Positions 20,276 to 29,585 of a stretch of DNA of 37,833 nt are shown in pieces. The position numbers and the translations under genes are program-made. The stretch is from Hypsibius dujardini (Eukaryota; Tardigrada; Eutardigrada; Parachela; Hypsibiidae): assembly GCA_001579985.1 (NCBI GenBank), contig LRSR01001427.1:1-37833 (forward strand), read 5' to 3'. Each line of letters starts with the position of its first letter. Positions within the stretch are counted from its first letter, which is position 1. Under the pieces are notes generated by a model that ran no database searches, was not told the DNA's origin, and was given only the letters and a program-made list of their open reading frames with translations.

Positions 20276-20690
20276 GGTTGCTCTCATGCCCGTATGTCTG
20301 TGTCTGTATCTGTGCTTGTATCGGAGTTTGTACCTGTGTCTTTGTCTGTGTTGGGGTCTGTGCCTAGTGTCTGTGCCTGAACCTGTGTCCGTATCTGTGC
20401 CTATGTCTGTTTCTGTCTATGTATGTATCTGTGTTTATACCTGCGGCTTTTCAATATCTATGCCTAGCCCTAATGTGTGACGGTGTGTTTGCCTTTGTCC
20501 TATGTCTGCGCCACGTCTGCCTGTATCGGTCTTTGTTTGTCTGTCTATCTGTTTGTGTCTGTCAGTCTGTCAGTTGTTCTATTTGTCGGCTTCTGGTTTT
20601 GCAGGTCTATTTTCTTTCCGTCTGCCAGTCATTCTACCTGTCTGTCTATCAGTCTGTCTGTCTATCAGTCTGTCTGTCTGTTTGTGAACT
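20276..20690. repeat. TGTC/TGTGTC-rich repeat
   Basis: Imperfect TCTGTG and TCTG arrays. Embedded at about 20576-20644 is a non-microsatellite core (GTTCTATTTGTCGGCTTCTG onward) that recurs inverted at about 24524-24588. Long open frames here are simple-sequence artefacts. Confidence 0.8.
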
Positions 20691-20779
20691 GTTTTCAAGA
20701 AAATTCGCAAATATCAAAGACCTAAATTTTATTTCCTTTTTTAACTCGTCGCCGTCGCGGCTGTTTGAAGTATCGCTTA

Positions 20780-21480
20780 CTAAGGATACTTGGAGAAATA
20801 ATTTTCAAAGTCTACCGCATGATGCAGAACTTGAAGAAGAACTAGAGCACGAGGAAGATGATACTGACGGGAATGAGGAGAAAGGAGGAAGCGGATGATG
20901 AAGACGAACAAGAAGATGTAGAGGAGGATTGACTCGGAGCCGTTTTCTGCTTACTCTCAGCCGATTGTTTAAACTTCCGTTTCTGCAACGACGCTTGCTT
21001 TGGCGAAGCGCCTCGGCTTTGCTGCCCTGGCCTTCTCCCACGCGATACATGCACCGGTAACGATTCGCCAACAATGCGTGTTAGCCGTTGCCTTGACTGT
21101 AATCACGATGAAATTGGTCTTACCGCTCCGGCAAGAAATCTTTGTCGCGCGGCATTGGATAGATCCGCGGGACCTGTGCCCCTCGCCTCCAATGAGATTC
21201 TCAACGAAGGCGTCCGTTGTGTGGTCTCCACGGATCATCGGCATCAGCCACGAGCTCTGGCAATCCGGTTGCTCCAAGAATTAAGCTCATCGAGTTCTAT
21301 ACGGGCCATCCTGCCGAATACCCAGTCGTGAAGGCCCCCCACATAGGCATACTGTAAATGCTCGAGCATCTGATGCCACCACCGCGGTTGGAGGTACTCC
21401 GCAGGAACCTCCCTCCCTCTCCGCGGCCTCGCGTACAGAAATGCAGTGCGGATAATATCAGTCTACACGGTTGAATTGGG
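20780..21480. other. Possible decayed coding sequence, unidentified
   Basis: GC content and open frames rise here on both strands, but no frame is convincing throughout. On the minus strand about 21450-21260 reads EYLQPRWWHQMLEHLQYAYV and then DWVFGRMARIELDEL before a stop. Two other minus frames carry on to about 20950 with Lys/Arg/Ser-rich text. The plus strand has an open frame ending at about 21331 with CLDCNHDEIG. This could be a pseudogene or an unrecognised transposon piece. No function is proposed. Confidence 0.25.
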
Positions 21481-21548
21481 TTCTTGACAATCCGAATTAG
21501 ACGGGTCCGCTTCAAGCGAGCTGCATTCAATTTCAGCAGACTCCACTG

Positions 21549-21845
21549 AACTTGGCAGACACAGACACAGACACAGACACAGACACAGACACAGACACAG
21601 ACACAGACACAGACACGGACACAGACACGGACACAGACACGGGCACAGACACAGACACAGACACAAACGCAGACGCAGACATAGACACATGCAGACACGG
21701 ACGCAGACACAGACACAGACACATACAGACACGGACACGGACACAGACACATACACATACACATAAAGACACAGGCACAGACATAGGCACAGACATAGGC
21801 ACAGACATAGGCACTTGCAGACAGAGACACAGGCACACGGTCATT
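21549..21845. repeat. (GACACA)n hexanucleotide array
   Basis: About 300 bp of ACAGAC/ACGGAC/ACAGGC units. It is nearly perfect at the left (21555-21612) and increasingly diverged to the right. The reverse strand reads TGTGTC. Long open frames across it are artefacts. Confidence 0.9.
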
Positions 21846-21966
21846 AATTGATTGATTGGCGGATTGGAACTTTGGAAGCAAGCATTAATTTTCCTCAGGA
21901 TGATGAAGCCCCCACTGAGTGGAAGCGACCGGCTCCCGTTTCACCCTTTTCCTCGACATATTACAG

Positions 21967-22125
21967 GATCGGGTAGTGGATGCCACGGAGCCCAGGTGGT
22001 TTATCCAAAACAAGAACGAAAGAGAAATCCAAAAAAGAAAGGAGATGCCGGAATTCGAAGAAAATATAGAAATTATTACTGCTAATTTGGCGGCTTTGTC
22101 GGTCGGTCAAAAGCTCACGGGTTAA
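21967..22125 (+). CDS. Candidate terminal exon, unidentified protein
   Basis: After a cgacatattacag acceptor, a 52-codon open frame begins DRVVDATEPRWFIQNKNERE and ends AALSVGQKLTG followed by TAA. The composition is charged and non-repetitive, unlike the surrounding simple sequence, and the same frame is closed by a stop shortly before the acceptor. No matching upstream exon was found and no family was recognised. It may be a real last exon or chance. Confidence 0.3.
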   Translation, partial: DRVVDATEPRWFIQNKNEREIQKRKEMPEFEENIEIITANLAALSVGQKLTG

Positions 22126-22795
22126 GAGCAAAAACCTGGCTGTTGAGTAAGCCGTTCATTTGATCCCGGGAAAGTCTTTACGGTTTCTCTTGCAGACCAC
22201 ACGGCTGGCGCGCGATTTACACCCTAGATGAGTCGCAACTACTGCCACACTTTTTCCACGCGGTTCATTCATCAGCGTTCAAAAAGGCACTACTGTACTG
22301 TACTAACCAACACAGTAAAAGTTCAGTTCACAATTCCAGATTTTTGCGAATCGAATTCAATTCATCAAACTTTAAAAAAGCCCTTATTTCCGTCGCGGAT
22401 TTTCAAAACTATCCAGTGACAGGTGAGAAAAGACAGAAGAGAGCAGCTGGTTGCTTTGTACGCCTGCAGTAGTCATCAAAACAAAATTGTTGATGTAAAA
22501 GGGAGAAGTGAACGAATTAAAAACGGTTCAGTTGTTTGTTTTTATTGTTAGTTGTTACCGTTCGTAATTTTCCGACAAGACATCGGCATTCGGCATGAAT
22601 TATTAAGACAATTGCTCATTTTGGTAAATTGTCCGGTTCCATTTTGCTTGGAAACCTTCTCTCCTCTAACGTTTTGCCATATTCCCTACCGCCAAGGATG
22701 CTTAAATGTCGTCCTTGCTCCATCGATAGATTGATTGAATTTGACTCTTGCCATTGATTGATCGATTGATTAATGGATGAATTGACGAATTGATG

Positions 22796-22828
<33 letters not shown>

Positions 22829-22977
22829 CTTCTTTTTGTGTCGCTGGTGTACTGATGCTGGATATAAGCTTTGGTTGATTGGTTTGTTAGCCGATCTCTG
22901 AAAGTGTGAGTGATTTGGGTCATGGATTGATTGTTTTACTTGTTTATTAAGACATAATTGTTTCACTGCAAGTTGCA
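22126..22977. other. Non-coding stretch with GATT repeats
   Basis: Upstream region of the tandem-HTH gene. It holds (GATT)n arrays at about 22752-22826. No gene recognised. Confidence 0.5.
22752..22826. repeat. (GATT)n microsatellite
   Basis: TTGATTGATCGATTGATTAA followed by a perfect (GATT)7-type run, about 215-290 bp before the tandem-HTH start codon. Confidence 0.85.
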
Positions 22978-23046
22978 ATGAGGTGGCTTTTCGGCCGCGG
23001 ACGAATTGCAGTATTCTGTTTTTTGATTGGAGGTTTGAGACGATGA
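22978..23046 (+). promoter_or_regulatory. Candidate uORF overlapping the tandem-HTH start codon
   Basis: An ATG at 22978 opens 22 codons (MRWLFGRGRIAVFCFLIGGL plus RR) and stops at TGA 23044-23046. This overlaps the main ATG at 23043-23045 in the arrangement ATGA. If the transcript includes this segment, the uORF would terminate exactly at the main start. The transcription start is unknown. Confidence 0.3.
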
Positions 23047-23694
23047 CTGAATCACACTCCGAGGAAGTGGAGCAGGCGATCTGGCGGATGTACAGATCTG
23101 GGGAAGACATCAAAGGTGAGATCAAAGTAACCATTGGCGGACCAATCAATCAATCTGCGGCACACATCGTACAGTGGATTGTAACAATTGTCGAAGAATT
23201 CTTTGCGTTTATCGTCACTTGTAAGTGCCTTCATGCTTAAAGGATTAAACGATTTATTTTTTGGACAGGAATCCAAAACAAACTCCGTGTCTGCGATCTC
23301 TTCAAGTCACGCAAGCTGATCAACCTAGCCATTCGCCGTGGTCAACTGACAGAGAGGATCAACAACGAGGCGCAGCTGGAAAGTGCCGCAGCTGCCCAGC
23401 AGGAGCAGCACATCTCTGAGGATGTCATGGTGGAGGAAATGGAGATTGACGGCGGTACCGGAGAGAAGCACCGGTCAGACTCGAATGTCGAGGGCGAGGA
23501 GGTCGTCACTGTCACTACGGAGGAAGAGGAGAATGGTGCCGGTACATCTCAGGTACGGCTGGGATCTCTCTGTATGTTTGTTTGTCTGTCTATTTGTCTG
23601 CTTGTCTGTCTGCTTGTCTGGCTGTCTGCTTGTCTGTCTGCTTGTCTGGCTGTCTGCTTGTCTGTCTGTCTGTCTGTCTGCTTGTCTGTCTGCT

Positions 23695-23731
<37 letters not shown>

Positions 23732-24494
23732 TTCTGTCTGCTTCTCTGTCTGTCTGTTTGTCTGTCTGTCTGTCGTTCATCTGTAGTTTCAAAAGTTTAT
23801 TTAAAGTAACACTAAATTGGAAGGCACGTCTGAATTAAAGCGAGGACTTTGATGATTAGTAAATAAAGTTTTTAACCACTAAATTGTCTGTAATTAGAGT
23901 AATTTTTTCTTGACCGATTAGGAGTCTTTTGCCGAACAGTTGGAATCGATCGAAGAACCAATTACTCCCGAAGCTGTGATTCACAACTCACACCGGGCAC
24001 GTCGCGTCAAAACAACCGACGATATGATCGCTCGGATCCGGGACAGCTTCCGACGTCATCCGGACATGAAAGTGAAGGACCGCGCGGCCGAATTCGGCAT
24101 CGCCGTCGGCACGCTCTGTCAGATCAAGCATAACATCCTACAGATGCCGAAAGAGTCCGGTCGCACCTGGAAGAGCACTTCGACGATGGTGGAGAACATT
24201 CGGGCGGACATTGAAAAGGACGCGACGGTCAAGGTGAAAGACCGAGCTGACAAGTTCGGCATCAGCGTTGGCACGCTCTGCCGCATTATGCATGACATTC
24301 TGGGGCACCCGAAGCGAGTGGTTCAGCGGTCGGGCACTGTCCGGGCGCCACGGGTGTCCTCATCGAGTGTGGGGGAGATGGATGGGGAGGGTTCCACTTC
24401 GGGAAGTCCGCGCCGAGCTCTGTGAGTTATGTGGTCGTTGTCTTGGAGGGAAATGCAGACAGACACACAGGCACACAGTCAGACAGACAGATGA

Positions 24495-24525
<31 letters not shown>

Positions 24526-25030
24526 GGTAGAATGACAGGCAAGCGGAAAAAAGGTAGACCTGCAAAACCAGAAGCCGACAAATAGAACGACATGCTGCTG
24601 TCGCAGGTGGGCAGGTAAATGGGTACCACCAAATACCAAACAATACCAAAACAAAACTCCAGGCGCATTGGCAGTTTGTGCTATCACAGCAAAAATGGGA
24701 AATCTTTATCTTTTTAGCAAACGACAGAAGCGGACCATCCAATTGCCTAGCCAACTGGATCTCACCGAGGCACAGAAGAAGAACTTCCAGCTCTGTCTCA
24801 AGACCGATGTCGACGGGCAGGTTATCGTCCTTCAGTTCGACCAGAACAGCTCCGCACATTTGCAGAACGAGGCTGGAACATCGATCCCTCAGGTCGGGAC
24901 AGACGAACTGGTCTGGGTGGTTACCTCGCCCGACCCGGAAGTTGAGCATGTGGAGGGTGACTTCGCGTCGGAACCGGAATCTGGCGTTCCTCTTCCGGAA
25001 AACGACGCTGATGATGGGCTTCCTGCTTAG
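23043..25030 (+). CDS. Unnamed protein with tandem transposase-like helix-turn-helix repeats, 4 exons
   Basis: Exons are 23043-23115, 23269-23552, 23922-24421 and 24718-25030. All junctions are GT-AG and frame-consistent, giving 389 aa. No named family was recognised. Residues 1-55 are helical and basic (RMYRSGEDIKGIQNKL...), possibly a third divergent repeat. Residues 56-140 are acidic. Residues 149-193 and 206-247 are a clear internal duplication, VKDRAAEFGIAVGTLC and VKDRADKFGISVGTLC, offset by 54 residues. The unit looks like the DNA-binding HTH of mariner/Tc1-type transposases (G-I-S-x-G-T-L). Residues 286-389 start with a basic KRQKR and turn acidic. There is no DDE catalytic domain, so a transposase-derived DNA-binding protein is an inference. 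Introns 2 and 3 contain TGTC/GACA arrays. Exons are intact, unlike the dead transposons in the window. Confidence 0.7.
23572..23776. repeat. (TGTC)n array in tandem-HTH intron 2
   Basis: About 200 bp of CTGT/CTGC/TTGT units starting about 20 bp after the donor at 23553. Confidence 0.9.
24462..24588. repeat. (GACA)n array plus dispersed core in tandem-HTH intron 3
   Basis: CAGA tetranucleotides (24462-24524) joined to a roughly 65-bp core (about 24524-24588). Read on the minus strand, the core matches about 20576-20644, for example GTCGGCTTCTGGTTTTGCAG and GTCATTCTACCTG. The core with its TGTC tail behaves as a mobile or duplicated unit. Confidence 0.75.
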
Positions 25031-25300
25031 ACACTTTGTTACATCCGCCATATGTTCTTACTTTATTTGCTGCTGCTTTCGTTTAGTATAATTGTTTTTT
25101 CTTTCTTTTCTCATCTTCGATTTTAAAGGAATGGGCAATGGTACACAGTAGAAACGGGGACAAGAAGTAGGATTGTACCGCATAGACAAAGCGCAAAACA
25201 CCCTGGTTAGACCGTAGAGTCCTAGGAGGGAGACAGGGGCCAGTCAACGAACACAAAGCGAAGCCGCAATTCGAAAAAGGAAGTACAAAACATAGACATC

Positions 25301-26872
<1,572 letters not shown>

Positions 26873-27780
26873 CCTTGAAATTGCGTTATTCTTCCGAAGA
26901 GTGAGGAACAGATCAATGACGCCGCAGGTTGGAATTTGTGGAATATTCCTTGAAATGGTAATTATTCCTGCAGAAATGGCATACATCATTCAGTAAATCT
27001 TCTCCACCCGGGTATAAAGCTTCTTATCTCATTTGGGGTTATCTTTACCGTCGATACCAGCACAGTCTGTACGTGGAGTAGGTCCGTATTTGATCTTCTT
27101 TCGTCGGGGATTTCTTTGAGTGTTGTTGTTTTTCAATCCCGCCGGCCAAATAAAATACAGTTTTGCCCCTCACGTCGGCTCTGAAATATGGTAAAGAATT
27201 GAAACCTAGATGAAAATACCTAAATATTTCAAATGAGAAGGGAAAGGGGGACAGCAAGAGGAGGTAGCGTGAAAGCAGGTCAGCCAATAATTTGCTGTTT
27301 TAGGAATTTCAAAACAAATTTTGCTGATCAAAGAATGTGATGTGGCTTGGTAGGCTGTTTGGCGCACTCGAAAACATCTGCCATATGGTAAGCCGAGTGG
27401 GTGAGACGAATGCTGGATTCCATTTTCACTCAGCCGTTCAATTACAGTATTTCCGGATTCCACCAGTGACTGGGCCATCCGCCAGCAAAGGAGACACAAG
27501 AAAGTTTTCAACTCCTGTGATGGATTCGCTTTAATAAGGAATCTGCTGAGGAAGATAGAGAGTTTATGCCATGCAAAATTCATGGCATCTCCTTATCCTT
27601 ATGCTATCAAGTTATGTACATTTAGATGTCTCCAACTCCAGTAAAACCAACATTCCAATGGAACTGGAAGTTAATATCTGACGCTGGAGAAAAACAGCTG
27701 ACATTTTTTCTCAAAAACCTTCTCATCGTGTGGGTATCGTGCGCTTAACAATTTTTCTCTTCTGAAATACATATTTGAAA
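26873..27780. promoter_or_regulatory. Divergent intergenic region, RAB6 / NDUFA7
   Basis: The 908 bp between the two start codons must hold both promoters and any 5' UTR exons. No TATA box at a convincing distance and no repeat was recognised. Confidence 0.4.
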
Positions 27781-28143
27781 ATGTCGTTAGCACGCAAGGC
27801 ACTGCTGGCTGCCACTCCAAAACGGAATATATCCTGGCCCATGCAAAAGCTTCGAGCGTGGTTGGTAGGTCGACCAGCGCTGAATAACAACAACCGCTTC
27901 GCCCAAGAGCAAAGTCCTCGCGATCAACCACTTCCCAACCTCCCGCTCGGACCGAATCATAAATTGGCAGCCAATTACTACTGCAGTCATGATGGTCGCA
28001 GGGAAATGCAACCACCGACGCTGCTGCATGACCATCAGGACCATGGCACGTTGTTGCTGCCGAAGAATGCATCAGTGACGTCTGCGAAAGGCGAGACGGC
28101 TTTCCCGATACCGCGATCAAGTCGCAACCAGGAAGTTGTGTGA
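27781..28143 (+). CDS. NDUFA7: NADH dehydrogenase 1 alpha subcomplex subunit 7 (complex I B14.5a)
   Basis: Accessory subunit of mitochondrial respiratory complex I. Single exon of 120 aa (human NDUFA7 is 113). The diagnostic block is intact: QPLPNLPLGPNHKL followed by NYYCSHDGRRE and PP, which parallels the human PPPKLPVGPSHKL / NNYYCTRDGRRE. An N-terminal helix (MQKLRAWLVGR) matches the family's RLRNWASG segment. The start is the first ATG after upstream stops. The preceding MSLARKALLAATPKR extension is longer than in human and could act in targeting, which is inferred. It is tail to tail with the TOM6-like gene. Confidence 0.92.
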   Translation: MSLARKALLAATPKRNISWPMQKLRAWLVGRPALNNNNRFAQEQSPRDQPLPNLPLGPNHKLAANYYCSHDGRREMQPPTLLHDHQDHGTLLLPKNASVTSAKGETAFPIPRSSRNQEVV

Positions 28144-28839
28144 AATCAGCTGCCATAGAATACGTCGAATATCTTTGTATAATGGAGAGAACTTGAGTGT
28201 TGTAGACTTAACTGGCTGTTGCTATGGGTCGGTTGATTGATCGATTAGCTGTAGCTGATTGGTTTATTTCATCGATGGCAGTGGTAGTTCGTTTGATTGT
28301 TTGATTTACATAGTAGCTAGCAATGTTTTGGTTGTCTTATGGACAGTGATCTATGAATTGGTCATTTGGAGTTATACGATCCTTAAAATATCAGACCAAC
28401 TAAAATGGTTGTTTGCTCTGGAGAACATTACAAGTCAAAACTCAATTACGGTATGAGTACAGACGACGATGAGCACGAGGACGATCTGGGCTCGGTCGAT
28501 TGAATTGAGTCTCTTGGAGCACTGATGTGGTATAATGTATGTCAATCGTCCAATACTGAAGACTGACAGATAACAAACCGAAAGACCACAATACGACTTT
28601 AAGCATTGGTTGAGTGGCTGACCTCAGTCCAACTCAGTCATATAGAGAAGAACAGTGAACAGATCGTTAACAACAACCCTGGCAATCAGCCAATCAACAG
28701 AGCAAGTTCATTGCAAACTATGCAATTATGGCCGTTAAGCATTCAATCCTGCCGGCGACTTGGCGGTAGGATTCGCAATCAGTCGACCACACGAAACAAA
28801 CAACAATCACAATTCACAAGACTTGACATTCAGTTGGAA
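28144..28839. other. Intergenic stretch between convergent genes
   Basis: 3' flanks of NDUFA7 and the TOM6-like gene. A few GATT motifs lie at 28232-28300. No gene recognised. Confidence 0.5.
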
Positions 28840-29288
28840 CTAATACTGCGGATATGCGCCGGGTGGTGGCGCCGAGACAATTCCCATCACATCGAAGCCC
28901 TTTAGCTGTCTGGCCAAGTAGATTCCACCACCGAAGAAGGCGATGCTCTTGATTATTCCCCTACAAAACGAGAAAAGTGCTGTTGTTTATGCTAGAGTAT
29001 TCAATTTTTCCATTGGCAATCGGCACAGCCGAGAGGAACTCCTACAAACGTAGCAAAAACCTTGCGCTGACCGAATTAGGCACTTTAACTCGGGAGCTGT
29101 GTCCAGCCATGGGTCGATCGAGTGTAATGGCTTAACTCGGTTAGCGCAAGGTTTTCGCCACGTGTGTACCATTTCAGGGGATCATTGTAAATGTCCGACA
29201 AAACGGAGAACCTCCCTTGTGCGCTCCTCTTCGGCGGGCCTTCGCTACCGGGGCCGCCCATAAAAAATCCCGGCATTCCTTGGTCCAT
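28840..29288 (-). CDS. TOMM6: TOM6-like mitochondrial import receptor subunit, 2 exons
   Basis: Small tail-anchored subunit that stabilises the TOM import complex of the mitochondrial outer membrane. Minus-strand exons are 29288-29170 and 28960-28840. The intron splits a Trp codon and the frame is kept, giving 79 aa (human TOMM6 is 74). The N-terminus is Gly/Met-rich (MDQGMPGFFMGGPGSEG). The single membrane segment IIKSIAFFGGGIYLARQL is followed by GFDVM and a proline-rich end APPPGAYPQY. This mirrors the human pattern LGLFAAGVWLARNL-x-x-x-DLM-x-PQPG. Assignment rests on this short C-terminal match, so it is moderately sure. The intron contains an inverted repeat. RPAP2 starts head to head 297 bp away. 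Confidence 0.6.
29053..29163. repeat. Inverted repeat in the TOM6-like intron
   Basis: The left arm, GCAAAAACCTTGCGCTGACC, faces the right arm GGTTAGCGCAAGGTTTTCGC across about 60 bp. The arms also share GAATTAGGC / GCTTAACTC. It looks like a small MITE of about 110 bp, but no target duplication was confirmed. It directly abuts the splice donor side of the intron. Confidence 0.6.
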
Positions 29289-29585
29289 AACGCTGTGGGT
29301 TTGAGGGAACCAAATTTGTGAAAAAGGAAGGGCAAAAAATAGCTCAATAAATTGAAGTTTCATAGTCGGCAAAAACAGACGAACAAACAAGTGGAAAAAA
29401 ATGGAACAAGAACGAAAAGCGAGATGAACAAGCGCGAAACAATGGAACGAGTACGAAAAGCGGCAAGAACAGGTGCGGAAAGTGGAACACGGGGACTAGT
29501 GAGAACGAACAAGTCCTGTCTTTATTTACTAATTAATTGTTTATTCGTAACTTAAACTTTCAAAGTGTTGGATCGCTGATCGAAG
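29289..29585. promoter_or_regulatory. Putative bidirectional promoter, TOM6-like / RPAP2
   Basis: Only 297 bp separate the two start codons, so one short region must drive both genes. It is purine-rich on the plus strand (GAACAAG/GAACGAAAAGCG repeats at about 29380-29510). No TATA box is evident. Confidence 0.5.

Noticed and set aside
21297-21881. Minus-strand open frames of repeated Cys-Val and plus-strand repeated Asp-Thr
   Set aside because: Hexanucleotide repeat with no stops in several frames; no real gene context.
22616-23149. 177-codon minus-strand open frame
   Set aside because: It runs through GATT repeats (INQSINQSIN text) and antisense to exon 1 of the tandem-HTH gene.
23475-23838. 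Open frames of Asp-Arg-Gln-Thr or Cys-Leu-Ser-Val repeats in both strands
   Set aside because: TGTC microsatellite inside an intron of the tandem-HTH gene.
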